In this document: one piece after another, positions 55,611-64,000 of the stretch
Numbering within the stretch: the first letter of the stretch is position 1
Layout of the letters: each line of letters starts with the position of its first letter
NCBI GenBank assembly: GCA_024275955.1
Contig: JAJRYD010000007.1
Location: 1-64,000 of the forward strand
From: Nitrospirota bacterium
Lineage (GTDB): Bacteria; Nitrospinota_A; UBA7883; JACRGQ01
Reading direction: 5' to 3'
Length of the DNA stretch: 64,000 nt
The notes under the pieces: model-generated
The model's database searches: none
What the model was told of the DNA's origin: nothing
Seen by the model: the letters and a program-made list of their open reading frames with translations, nothing else
Translations under genes and position numbers: made by a program

Positions 55611-56402
55611 TTAGCCGGTACTGTGCGAAAAATTCTGCGCATTTATAGCCGACCCTATAGCTCCGTTGAACGTCGGATTTTCAGGAACAACAACTTCCCC
55701 GTCTACGCGGCTAGCGATAAATTCGACAACTGCTTTATTTCTCGCAACACCGCCGGTGATTACATATTTCTTCGATTTGTATCTTGTAAGCATCGTTGCT
55801 ACCCGTCTCGCCACAGAGAGATTTGCTCCGGCGCAAATACTTTCCATCTTCACTCCCTCGGCAAGCCTGCCTATCACTTCCGATTCGCCGAATATAGCAC
55901 AGGTAGCAGAAAGCTCCACAGGCTCTTCCCTATAAGCGGCAAGTTCTTCCGGTGTAACTTTGAGCATGTTGGCAATATTTTCAAGATATCTGCCGCTACC
56001 GGCGGCGCATTTGTCGTTCATAGTGAAATCAACCACCCTGCCGCCCTCTACTTTGCTCGCCTTTGTATCCTGCCCCCCAAGGTCTATCATGGTGAAGTCT
56101 AAAAGCTTTGTCTGAAAAACCGCTCCGTTTACATGCGCGCGTATTTCCGAGATAACCTCGGCTCCTTTTATGCTTATGTTGTACCTCCCGTAACCTGTGG
56201 CGATTACAGAATCGAAGCTCTCTGGGTCATGCCCTGAGCCGTTAAAGATATTAAGCTTAGCTATATCGAGTTCACCAGAGGCTAGCCGGCAGTTTCGGTA
56301 AAACCAGACTGTATCGACCATCTCGGTAAAAAGCGGCCTCTCGCCGTCAAACCCAGCTATTTTTAGATGTCGGCTTCCTACATCTATGCCGAGTCTTCTC
56401 AT
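55611..56402 (-). CDS. 2-Hydroxyacyl-CoA dehydratase activator (BcrA/BadF/HgdC ASKHA ATPase)
   Basis: 263 residues with the ASKHA fold: LGIDVGSRHLK (phosphate 1), MIDLGGQDTKA (phosphate 2), VITGGVARNKAV (adenosine). The two Cys that bridge a [4Fe-4S] cluster between subunits are in NDKCAAGSGRYLE and SATCAIFGESEVI. It injects an electron, with ATP hydrolysis, into its partner dehydratase or reductase. Overlaps the partner gene by 4 bp. Confidence 0.9.
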   Translation of the reverse strand: MRRLGIDVGSRHLKIAGFDGERPLFTEMVDTVWFYRNCRLASGELDIAKLNIFNGSGHDPESFDSVIATGYGRYNISIKGAEVISEIRAHVNGAVFQTKLLDFTMIDLGGQDTKASKVEGGRVVDFTMNDKCAAGSGRYLENIANMLKVTPEELAAYREEPVELSATCAIFGESEVIGRLAEGVKMESICAGANLSVARRVATMLTRYKSKKYVITGGVARNKAVVEFIASRVDGEVVVPENPTFNGAIGSAINAQNFSHSTG

Positions 56403-57406
56403 ACCGAAAAAGTTTCCCTATGCGAAAGCATTTCGCAAAAGCTTTCTATTCTCAGCTTGGTTCTCGCGTCAAGTTTTTGCGGTGCGTCGCCTTCTATAGT
56501 GAGAAAAGGCATTTTGGGGAAACTTTTTCTAAACATTACATCTTCCATCTGATGATGACAAAACGACTGCACATAATGGATAACGCCGTGAACTTCTCTT
56601 TTCTTTATCTCTTTTTCTATATCGTATATTCTGGCAAAAACATCATAAGGGTATGTATAAAGCGTATAGCGTTCAACAATATCATCCGAATAAGAAGGAA
56701 AAGTAAACTGTCTTTGCACTTCATTGAAAACAACCCTTGCTCCTCTTGTTTCAATAAAGTCGTAAATATCTTCGTTTATCGGCGGAACGCCGATATAGGC
56801 AAGCCGTATAGGCTGAGGCAGAGCCTCTCTCCGACCCGCCTCATCTATAAAAGCCGAAACTTTTTTAGAAAAATTTTCAGGGTCGCCTTCCATATCCGAC
56901 GCGCTTACCTGAAGAAGATGGTTTTCAAACCCACTTACCCTGTTTTCCTCCCATGTGAGACGGTCTACCTCCCAAAGTTTTCGACGGATTTCATCGAGCC
57001 TGCCCATCCATTCAACAGCGGAGGAAAATGATGTGCCTAGAAAACCAGCAAACTTTTCCATCTGTTTTTTAAGAATCGCTTTGTCCCTGTCGTAAGGGTA
57101 CGCGAACGGCAAAACCTTCATGCCGCCCAAATTTAGAATTTCCAGAAGCGATCTCGTGTGGCTACAGTCGCCGTCGCTTACCGCCACTACCGCGTCGATA
57201 TTTCTAGCCTCTTTTACGGCGCCGTACATACCTTTAATCCATCCGCATGTGGTTCTCGGAAGGCCGTCTACCTCGGCCATTTCTATAAACCCAGAAGAAT
57301 TTATATCGGTTACGAAAACATTATTAAGGTCTACCGGCACAAAACCGGAAGCAAAAATAAACTCCGACGGCACAGTGGTGGTAATACCGATTCTTTTAGA
57401 TTTCAT
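56399..57406 (-). CDS. 2-Hydroxyacyl-CoA dehydratase D-component family protein (HgdB/FldB/BcrC-like)
   Basis: 335 residues; N-terminal KRIGITTTVPSEFIFASGFVPVDLN and ARNIDAVVAVSDGDCSHT belong to the dehydratase D family. Cluster-ligand cysteines are probably in TTCGWIKG, DGDCSHT and QSFCHHQ. With the adjacent activator it forms a minimal pair, lacking the usual second subunit and CoA-ligase/transferase genes, so substrate is unknown. ATG 57406 preferred to GTG 57448, which would add a hydrophobic leader unfitting for a cytoplasmic enzyme. Confidence 0.82.
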   Translation of the reverse strand: MKSKRIGITTTVPSEFIFASGFVPVDLNNVFVTDINSSGFIEMAEVDGLPRTTCGWIKGMYGAVKEARNIDAVVAVSDGDCSHTRSLLEILNLGGMKVLPFAYPYDRDKAILKKQMEKFAGFLGTSFSSAVEWMGRLDEIRRKLWEVDRLTWEENRVSGFENHLLQVSASDMEGDPENFSKKVSAFIDEAGRREALPQPIRLAYIGVPPINEDIYDFIETRGARVVFNEVQRQFTFPSYSDDIVERYTLYTYPYDVFARIYDIEKEIKKREVHGVIHYVQSFCHHQMEDVMFRKSFPKMPFLTIEGDAPQKLDARTKLRIESFCEMLSHRETFSV

Positions 57407-57440
57407 AAGCGGCAGTATAACTGATACGAAGAAAAAGAGG

Positions 57441-57469
57441 AAAAACACCCGGAGCCGAACGGCCCCGGG
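57441..57469 (-). terminator. Intrinsic terminator of degP
   Basis: On the minus strand, CCCGGGGCC and GGCTCCGGG pair around GTTC (57448-57469), followed by TGTTTTT. It starts 16 bp after the degP stop codon (57485-57487), and separates degP from the dehydratase gene. Confidence 0.9.
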
Positions 57470-57484
57470 CGGTATATGTTCCTT

Positions 57485-58948
57485 CTATTTATCGTTTTCC
57501 GGCGGGATAACTATAAAGTTAGAACGGCCCTGCCGCTTGATTACAAAGAGAACCGCCTCGCCCTTTTTTACCTTGGCAAGTGCTTTTGAAAAAGACGGGA
57601 TATCTAAAACCGGCCGACCGCCTACCTCTTCGATAATATCGCCGCGCCTTATCCCAACCTTTGCGGCGGCTCCTCTTGGGTCGACCTCAAACACCAAAAT
57701 ACCTTTAGTCTCTTTTAGGTTAAAGCTTCTTTGCAGTTCAGGGGTCAGCTTTCTTACGACAAGGCCAAGCTTTAGCGAACGCTCTTCAGCTTTTTTCTCT
57801 AACACCGGCTTTCCAGCCTTTTTTAAATCTCCAAGCCTCAGCTTAAACGACTTCTCTTTCCCTCTTCTTATAACCTGTACCTTTACTTTAGTACCAGGCT
57901 TGTAAGAAGCGACAACCCGTGGAAGTGAATCGTAGCCTTCTATGCTATCACCGCCGAACTTGGTGATAATATCTCCCCGTAAAATGCCGGCTTTCTCGGC
58001 AGGGCCTCCATCAGCAACATCGCCAACGAGCGCGCCCTTGACACCATCTCCGATTTTAAGAGCTTCTTTAAGTTCCGGGGTTAGTTTTTGTATCACTACT
58101 CCAAGCCATCCCCGCTTTACTCCGCGGTTCGATTTCAAATCTTCAAGAATGTCTTTCGCCATATTTATCGGCACGGCAAAGCCTATCCCTATATTGCCGC
58201 CGCCGCCGCCGGGAAGAATGGCGCCGTTGATGCCTATCACTTTGCCGTCGGCATTAATAAGCGGGCCACCGGAATTGCCGGGGTTTATAGAGGCATCGGT
58301 CTGTATATAGTTGTCATACTTGCCGGCACCGATATTTCTATGTAGCGCGCTTACCACTCCCACCGTTACGGTATGGTTAAGGCCAAACGGGTTGCCTATA
58401 GCGGTAACCCATTCACCTGCCTCAAGAAGATCGGAATCGCCCAGCTCCACAAATGGGAAATCGTCATTAGATTCGATTTTAATGAGGCCTATATCTGTTT
58501 CCGGGTCGGTGCCTATTACCTTAGCTTTATACTCTTTGCCGTTTTGCAGTTTTACCCGTATTTCATCGGCCTGAGCAACGACATGATTATTGGTAAGTAT
58601 GTAGCCTTCTTTGTCGATTATGAAGCCGGAGCCAAGAGACCTTCTAGGCATCGCCCTCCCGCCGGGACCGCCGAAAAACTTTTCTAAAAACTGTTCGTAA
58701 GGATCGCCGCCATACTGAGACGGAGGCCTTTGAGGCCTTTGCTTAGGCGTTTGGGTGGTATAGATATTCACAATCTTGGGCTTTTCCCTTTTTACTATAT
58801 CAACGAAAACGTTTTGAGAAGCTGTACCGCCAGAAGCGGCAAAAACGGTATCGCCATTCCCAAAACCGGCTGGCAGAGTGCCGAGAAAAAATAACAACGC
58901 GACGGCCGAGAAAAACTTGTAGCTATCTATTGCGAGATGTCGATTCAC
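57485..58948 (-). CDS. degP: Periplasmic serine protease DegP/HtrA with two PDZ domains
   Basis: 487 residues from GTG 58948 (AGGAGG 5 nt upstream; a TTG one codon earlier is too close). Signal peptide to about VFA, trypsin-like domain with His122, Asp152 and Ser226 (GNSGGPL), then two PDZ domains (about 285-375 and 390-480). Protects envelope proteins from stress damage. Ends at a strong intrinsic terminator. Confidence 0.95.
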   Translation of the reverse strand: MNRHLAIDSYKFFSAVALLFFLGTLPAGFGNGDTVFAASGGTASQNVFVDIVKREKPKIVNIYTTQTPKQRPQRPPSQYGGDPYEQFLEKFFGGPGGRAMPRRSLGSGFIIDKEGYILTNNHVVAQADEIRVKLQNGKEYKAKVIGTDPETDIGLIKIESNDDFPFVELGDSDLLEAGEWVTAIGNPFGLNHTVTVGVVSALHRNIGAGKYDNYIQTDASINPGNSGGPLINADGKVIGINGAILPGGGGGNIGIGFAVPINMAKDILEDLKSNRGVKRGWLGVVIQKLTPELKEALKIGDGVKGALVGDVADGGPAEKAGILRGDIITKFGGDSIEGYDSLPRVVASYKPGTKVKVQVIRRGKEKSFKLRLGDLKKAGKPVLEKKAEERSLKLGLVVRKLTPELQRSFNLKETKGILVFEVDPRGAAAKVGIRRGDIIEEVGGRPVLDIPSFSKALAKVKKGEAVLFVIKRQGRSNFIVIPPENDK

Positions 58949-58951
58949 CAA

Positions 58952-59303
58952 ATCCTCCTGAAAAGCATTTTTAAATTACCAGCCACTAATAGTAGCACAC
59001 CATTTTGTCCGCCAATTACACCAGCAACAGACCGACTGCGTGTGCATTTCTGCCTGCGAGAAGCTCCTCACCAAACTAGATAGGAGCAGATACTATGCCA
59101 AGTGTAAACTATGCAAAAACAATAAGTTAAGCTACTTGGTAATATCTATTGATACGTTATCACCTCAAAAGCTAAAGCGCGGTGCTACACAATCGTTTAG
59201 ATTTAAAGTAACGATTTTAAAAGCTTTGTTTCCGATATTGTTTGCCGCGCCTGAGGTATTAGTCCTTTTTTTTCAAAACATATTCGTCTATTATTACCCA
59301 GCG
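58952..59303. other. Upstream region of the SCO-like gene, no gene recognised
   Basis: A frame in register with the SCO-like gene stays open back to 59040 but lacks protein-like pattern and would place the signal peptide in mid-protein. No promoter stands out. Confidence 0.35.
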
Positions 59304-60071
59304 ATGATTATGTTCAAAAGATTTACCGCCTGTTTTGCGATGTTTGCCGTTGCTATGGCAATAGGTTTCTCCAGCCCGTCCTTTGCCGAGCAGATAGACC
59401 ACTCGAAACATGCAAAAGAGCCTCTTCACAACATGGAAGGGATAGAAGAGATACCAGGAACCAAGCCGAAAAAACCTGCTAACCAGATATTCCGCACGAA
59501 AGATATTGAAATGACTAGAGACGGATTTTTTCTAGATCAGGCAGGAAACGAAGTGGTGATCGAGGACTATAGGGGAAAGATAGTTTTAATGGATTTTATC
59601 TACACCTCCTGCAGGTACGGCCATTGCCAGTACCTTAATAACAAGATGAAATTCATCAGCCGCAAACTGCTGGAGAATGTAGGGAAAAATGTACAGCTTG
59701 TAAGCATAAGTTTCGACCCTGAAATAGATAGCGTGGAAGTGATGAGCGAGTATTCTAAAAAGTACGAACCGGACCCGCGAAGATGGGCATTCCTTACCGG
59801 CGGCCCGGGAGACGTGGCCGACCTTGCCGAACGGTACAACATAATCTTTAGGTGGGATATGAAAGACGACGCGTATAATCACAGCATGAAAACGATCCTT
59901 CTTGACAGGGAAGGCAACGTGGTTCGCGAATACCGAGGGATGGGCTACAAACTTCAAAAAGTGATAGACGATATTAAGATTATGCTCTCTGGAAAAACAT
60001 TGGAACCGATGAACAATGCTATACCTTCAAACCCTGCAACGGGAGAGAAGATGGACCACGAGTGGCGGTAG
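59304..60071 (+). CDS. SCO1/SenC-type copper chaperone with a CX4C site (255 aa)
   Basis: Thioredoxin-fold protein for copper delivery, usually to CuA of cytochrome oxidase. Start at 59304 places a signal peptide (about 1-28, cleavage after SFA) at the N-terminus. The copper cysteines are Cys103 and Cys108 in TSCRYGHCQYL, with four residues between them rather than the usual three (CPDVC). Distal His193 is in YNHSMKTILLD. No cytochrome oxidase gene is nearby. Convergent with nnr, 9 bp apart. Confidence 0.82.
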   Translation: MIMFKRFTACFAMFAVAMAIGFSSPSFAEQIDHSKHAKEPLHNMEGIEEIPGTKPKKPANQIFRTKDIEMTRDGFFLDQAGNEVVIEDYRGKIVLMDFIYTSCRYGHCQYLNNKMKFISRKLLENVGKNVQLVSISFDPEIDSVEVMSEYSKKYEPDPRRWAFLTGGPGDVADLAERYNIIFRWDMKDDAYNHSMKTILLDREGNVVREYRGMGYKLQKVIDDIKIMLSGKTLEPMNNAIPSNPATGEKMDHEWR

Positions 60072-60080
60072 CGCCCTCTT

Positions 60081-61634
60081 TTACCGCACAGCCTTTACTA
60101 TTCTAGATATCGACGCTGGAATAAGATTTACGAGTTCCGATGCCGATAGCGAAAAAGCATCACTCTTTTCCAGATATATATCGGCCGCAAGCCCATGAAT
60201 GTAGACCGCGGCAAAAGCCGCTTCGCTGGAAGAAAAGCCTTTAGCTATAAAGCCGGTTATCATTCCGGCAAGGACATCGCCCGTACCTCCACTCGCAAGG
60301 TTTGGATTGCCTGTCATATTCAGATACGCCTCCCCCGAAGGCAACGCCACTACCGTCCTTGCGCCTTTTAAAACTGTAACGCAATTAAACTTTTTTGAAA
60401 AATCTTTTGCTGTGCCTAGCCGATTGGAGTTCACCTTCTCCGTCGAAATAGACGCAAGGCGCGCCATCTCGCCGGGGTGCGGTGTAATAACTGCCGGCGT
60501 TTTCGCTTTCAGTAAAATATCGGGGTTTTCCGCGATGTTGTTTAGGCCGTCTGCGTCTATCACCAGAGGCAGGTTTGAACCGCGAATAATTTTATCTATA
60601 AAAGCTGTTCGGTTGCCGCCTTGCCCCATGCCAGGGCCTAGCAACAGAGCAGATTTATCGAAGGCAAACTCCAAAAGTTTATCGGCATCACCGTTTTCAT
60701 AACCGCCTTTCCCAACTGGAAGCGTCATCACCTCCGGCATGCCGGCCTCCATAGAGTCGGAAAGCTCTTTTGAAACGACAGCGGTTGAAAGCCCCGCTCC
60801 AACTTTAAGGGCGGAGAGAGCGGAGAGAGCGATAGCGCCTCCCATGCCGGTTGAACCGCCAGCGACAACTGCGTGACCAAAAGTTCCTTTATGAGCCGAT
60901 GGAGGCGGGGCAAAAAGCAGTTCACGCAGATACTCCGCGTCGAGAATAAAAGCATCGCATGCCGATTTTTTAAGCAAATCCAGCGGAAAGCTTATATTCA
61001 CCCCTTTTAATTTTCCGACAGATTCCGCCGCAGGATAAAACATTAAGCCGGTTTTGGGAAATCCATAACTAACGGTAGCGTCAGCTTTAATGTTAAGCGG
61101 GTAGACAGCACCGTTATCCGAGCAAAGCCCGGTTGGGATATCGAGCGAGAGGCAAAATCTTTTCCACTCGTTTATCTTTTCGACAACCGTTTTGTAGATA
61201 CCTTTTAGTTCAGAGCTTATTCCAGTTCCCAAAAGCGCGTCCACAATAATATCGGCATCCCTTATAAAAGATTCATGCTCTTTTATTTCTGCATCGTTTT
61301 GGAGCACCACTATTGAACCGCCGATGCTTTGGAAAATTTCCATATTAAGTTTGGCATCCCCTTTTAGAGATTTTTTTTCAGACAAAAGATAAACGATTAC
61401 TTTATTGCCTTTAAGAAGCATATGTCTCGCGACAACAAATCCGTCGCCGCCGTTATTGCCTTTCCCGCAAAAAACGGAGAACCGCTTCCCTTTAAGCGAG
61501 CCAAAAATCTCTTCAAGAAAAACTATTGATTGTAAACCGGCATTTTCCATTAGAATCGTTTCGGGGATTCCGTATTCTTTTATCGCTATACGGTCTATTT
61601 CTCTCATCTGAAACGTGGAGACTATTTTTTGCAT
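60081..61634 (-). CDS. nnr: Bifunctional NAD(P)H-hydrate repair enzyme (epimerase plus dehydratase)
   Basis: 517 residues: N-terminal YjeF_N epimerase (RDADIIVDALLGTGISSEL, FCGKGNNGGDGFVVARHM) and C-terminal ADP-dependent dehydratase (AHKGTFGHAVVAGGSTGMGGA, LLLGPGMGQGG, TPHPGEMARL, NLASGGTGDVLAGMI). Repairs damaged NADHX/NADPHX. Single gene with a convergent neighbour. Confidence 0.95.
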   Translation of the reverse strand: MQKIVSTFQMREIDRIAIKEYGIPETILMENAGLQSIVFLEEIFGSLKGKRFSVFCGKGNNGGDGFVVARHMLLKGNKVIVYLLSEKKSLKGDAKLNMEIFQSIGGSIVVLQNDAEIKEHESFIRDADIIVDALLGTGISSELKGIYKTVVEKINEWKRFCLSLDIPTGLCSDNGAVYPLNIKADATVSYGFPKTGLMFYPAAESVGKLKGVNISFPLDLLKKSACDAFILDAEYLRELLFAPPPSAHKGTFGHAVVAGGSTGMGGAIALSALSALKVGAGLSTAVVSKELSDSMEAGMPEVMTLPVGKGGYENGDADKLLEFAFDKSALLLGPGMGQGGNRTAFIDKIIRGSNLPLVIDADGLNNIAENPDILLKAKTPAVITPHPGEMARLASISTEKVNSNRLGTAKDFSKKFNCVTVLKGARTVVALPSGEAYLNMTGNPNLASGGTGDVLAGMITGFIAKGFSSSEAAFAAVYIHGLAADIYLEKSDAFSLSASELVNLIPASISRIVKAVR

Positions 61635-61665
61635 GCTAAAATTTTAACATTATTTAGAAAAGGTG

Positions 61666-61712
61666 AAAAAAAGGCTGGGGCTTTCCCCCCCTAAAATAGG
61701 AAACCCCAGCCT
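61666..61712 (-). terminator. Intrinsic terminator of the HU gene
   Basis: AGGCTGGGG pairs with CCCCAGCCT around a roughly 23-nt loop that extends the stem, followed on the minus strand by a T7 tract. Placed 22 bp after the hup stop codon. Confidence 0.88.
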
Positions 61713-61734
61713 ACGAGATAACTAGCTGTTTAAA

Positions 61735-62025
61735 CTACTTCTTACCGAGAACCGCGTCTTTGCAGGCTTTGGCAATACGAAACTTGCAAACTTTCTTTGC
61801 CGGTATTTTTATCGCTTCGCCTGTCTGCGGGTTTCTTCCCATCCGCGCTTTTCGGTTCTGCAAGACAAGCTTACCAAGACCTGGAATAGTAAAACCGTTT
61901 TTAGCTTCTTTGTAGGCAAGGGTTATAAGCTCTTCCACGAACTCATTCGCAACTTTTTTAGTAACACCCATCTTCTCCGAAAGGTGATCCATTATTTTAG
62001 ATTTAGTCATCGAATTACTGGCCAT
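61735..62025 (-). CDS. hup: HU-family nucleoid DNA-binding protein
   Basis: 96 residues. The DNA-binding arm signature GRNPQTGEAIKIPAKK is intact, and the LITLAYKEAKNGFTIPGLGKLVLQNRKARMG run is typical. Compacts DNA as a dimer. GGGGGA precedes the ATG. Confidence 0.95.
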   Translation of the reverse strand: MASNSMTKSKIMDHLSEKMGVTKKVANEFVEELITLAYKEAKNGFTIPGLGKLVLQNRKARMGRNPQTGEAIKIPAKKVCKFRIAKACKDAVLGKK

Positions 62026-62120
62026 TTGAAATCCCCCATAGAATTAAAACGAACGCCTGTCTTAAACACTAAGGGGGACAGAGTACACAAATGCTTCACT
62101 ATTGGCAAGAAAAAACTCTA

Positions 62121-62516
62121 CTATTTCAAACCGCTACCGGAGCTCTTTTGCCATATAACAGAAGCTATAGCGTAATTTTTTTCGTGCGAAATAGAGAGCA
62201 GGAAATCTTCAGATTTTATCTCCGGCAACAGGCGTAAAAGCTTGCCGGAGAAGAAAAAGCGCGGCGGTTCTCCTTCGTTTCTTGAGACTGTCACATCGCT
62301 TAGACCAAAACCGACGAACCCTCTTCCGACAGCTTTGGCGAACGCCTCTTTGGCGGCAAAACGGGAAGCTATGAACGGAGCGTAATCGCTATATCTCTTG
62401 GCAGACTCTATCTCTCCATCACCAAAAAATTTTTGAAGAAACCTATTGCCGTACTTGGAGAGAAGATGCCGAACGCGAGCCACCTCTACGATGTCGACCC
62501 CATGACCACGAATCAT
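62121..62516 (-). CDS. acpS: Holo-[acyl-carrier-protein] synthase
   Basis: 131 residues, MIRGHGVDIVEVARV with metal Asp8, and RFAAKEAFAKAVGRG with Glu near residue 58. Transfers phosphopantetheine from CoA to ACP. Starts 3 bp after the stop of the coiled-coil gene. Confidence 0.95.
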   Translation of the reverse strand: MIRGHGVDIVEVARVRHLLSKYGNRFLQKFFGDGEIESAKRYSDYAPFIASRFAAKEAFAKAVGRGFVGFGLSDVTVSRNEGEPPRFFFSGKLLRLLPEIKSEDFLLSISHEKNYAIASVIWQKSSGSGLK

Positions 62517-62519
62517 TTT

Positions 62520-63293
62520 CTAATAAAGGGCGGCCTGTTTTCCGCCGACCGGAGCCTTGAGTTCCATTATCTTCACCCCTGCTTGAGTCTGCATTAGCGC
62601 TTTTTTAAAAATCTCTTTGGCAGGCTCGGAAAGATCCGGTATCTTTTTTAACTGCTTTATGAGGAGTACATATTCCTTTTTCAGCTTTCGCTCACTTTTT
62701 AGATGGTCATTAAATTCCATAAGCTGTTTTCTTATATCATCTTTATAAAGCGATATCTTGTGGTTGACCATTTCCAGCTTCTCCTCATGCCCCTCAAGAC
62801 TGATAGAAGCCTTCTCGATATTTGCAAAGAGCTTAGACTTTGTTTCTTCCAACCCCTGCATCTTTCCCTCTATGCCGGAAAAAGCTTCGGATATTCCGCT
62901 AAGATACTTCTTCTTTTCGTCTTTTAGCTTTTCAAGAGAAGAATCGGCACTAAAGCTATGCGCTCCTGTGGAGCTTCCCTCAAGCATTTTAGCGTACTGT
63001 TTCGTAAGCTCGGCATGCTCGGCATCAGCTTGACACATTTCACTTTTTAAAGATTCTATTTTTCTTGCCGTTTTTTGAAGTGACAGTTTTATTTTTCCAG
63101 CGTTACGCTCAGACTCTTCCCTATGCTCAAGTAGCCTTTCTATCTTTTTTTCGAGTATTTCCGAACGGCTGGAAACATACGGGATAATGATGCGGTATTT
63201 GCGGAGAAGGTCTTCAAAATGGTCGGAAGCCGCCTTCTCCTCGTTCATCAAGCGCGCGACCTTTTTCAGCTGTTTATCCTCATTTTCGTCCAT
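62520..63293 (-). CDS. Coiled-coil protein of unknown function (257 aa)
   Basis: Almost continuous heptad-type coiled coil from about residue 20 to 235, very rich in Lys, Glu and Leu (RSEILEKKIERLLEHREESERNA and similar). No catalytic motif. Translated together with acpS (3-bp gap); in many genomes the partner of acpS differs, so function cannot be inferred. Confidence 0.6.
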   Translation of the reverse strand: MDENEDKQLKKVARLMNEEKAASDHFEDLLRKYRIIIPYVSSRSEILEKKIERLLEHREESERNAGKIKLSLQKTARKIESLKSEMCQADAEHAELTKQYAKMLEGSSTGAHSFSADSSLEKLKDEKKKYLSGISEAFSGIEGKMQGLEETKSKLFANIEKASISLEGHEEKLEMVNHKISLYKDDIRKQLMEFNDHLKSERKLKKEYVLLIKQLKKIPDLSEPAKEIFKKALMQTQAGVKIMELKAPVGGKQAALY

Positions 63294-63462
63294 TCCCCCT
63301 TATCGACATAACCTTTGTAAATGTTTACCAGATTCTATCACACCGATAAACCGAGGCGATAGAAGGCCCCTCTTATCTTTTACGAAAGATGCTCCTGCCG
63401 GTTGCGGCTTAATCTTCCCTTATCCTGCAAGGGCAATATTGACAGCCGGATAAGAGAGGCTA

Positions 63463-63491
63463 TTGCGTGCATCTTGCCGACAATGTAAAAT
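63463..63491 (+). promoter_or_regulatory. Candidate sigma-70-type promoter of eno
   Basis: TTGCGT and TAAAAT with a 17-bp spacer (63463-63468, 63486-63491), 59 bp before the ATG. An alternative TTGACA at 63439 lacks a good -10 partner. Confidence 0.45.
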
Positions 63492-63507
63492 CAGAAAAAC
63501 TGGGTGA

Positions 63508-64000
<493 letters not shown>

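Noticed and set aside
59040-59303. N-terminal extension of the SCO-like protein
   Set aside because: It would bury the signal peptide inside the protein and its sequence does not look coding.

Overview
This is a contiguous 64 kb chromosomal segment of a Gram-negative bacterium. Evidence for an outer membrane is direct: a porin, a TPR/beta-barrel protein, a periplasmic HtrA protease, a lytic transglycosylase and an ExbB/ExbD pair. The mix of multihaem c-type cytochromes, a 2-hydroxyacyl-CoA dehydratase with its activase, a methanofuran-biosynthesis gene pair, several two-component systems and dense c-di-GMP genes suggests a deep-branching, respiratory, probably facultatively anaerobic lineage (Desulfobacterota/Nitrospinota-like). 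The sequence alone does not fix the taxon. Nearly all of the window is ordinary core and accessory chromosome; I see no phage, plasmid or CRISPR array.

Layout. 1-4.0 kb: a 130-bp tandem repeat, a degenerate FmdB-like protein, then a c-di-GMP block (two PilZ proteins in an operon with the two ends of an HD-GYP protein whose catalytic core is missing, and a divergent diguanylate cyclase). 4.2-7.4 kb: three TPR proteins, one carrying an outer-membrane barrel and one an apparent barrel-less duplicate. 7.4-13 kb: small membrane proteins, a SpoIIE-type phosphatase, tRNA-Ser(GCT), a PhzF-like enzyme and a porin. 13.2-18.1 kb: a purine operon (purB-purC-purS-purQ) led by a deoxyhypusine-synthase-like gene and a metallo-beta-lactamase-fold hydrolase; purC is split by a frameshift. 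18.2-19.1 kb: a small AT-rich patch. 19.2-26.2 kb: VOC, DinB, AlkD-like, Mfd, PgsA and a transglycosylase. 26.3-30.8 kb: exbB-exbD-unknown-histidine kinase-NtrC-like regulator. 30.8-34.8 kb: the translation/secretion operon ffh-rpsP-khpA-rimM-trmD-rplS, with trmD fused to a second SPOUT methyltransferase. 35.1-37.7 kb: a 5'-truncated PIN-like gene and the mfnD-mfnF pair. 38-45 kb: NhaA and NhaD antiporters, ComM and a hybrid kinase with a mutated receiver. 45.6-50.6 kb: a 15-haem and a 5-haem cytochrome next to a response regulator and a kinase. 51-64 kb: polA, nadA, an activase/dehydratase pair, degP, a SCO-like copper protein, nnr, HU, acpS, a coiled-coil protein and the start of eno.

The strongest unexplained structure is a family of about 130-bp non-coding elements with GGGGCTGTTGCC-type terminal inverted repeats. 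There are nine copies, five with exact 5-bp target-site duplications, one of them interrupted by another copy. This is a miniature transposable element (MITE) with a preference for gene 3' ends: two copies duplicated a target containing the stop codon of the adjacent gene. A second repeat family, bounded by the palindrome TTTAGCTAAA and carrying an 18-bp hairpin, behaves similarly at the nhaD stop codon. Two genes (purC and a TPR gene) show the same -1 type frame break at a CAAAAAGA run.
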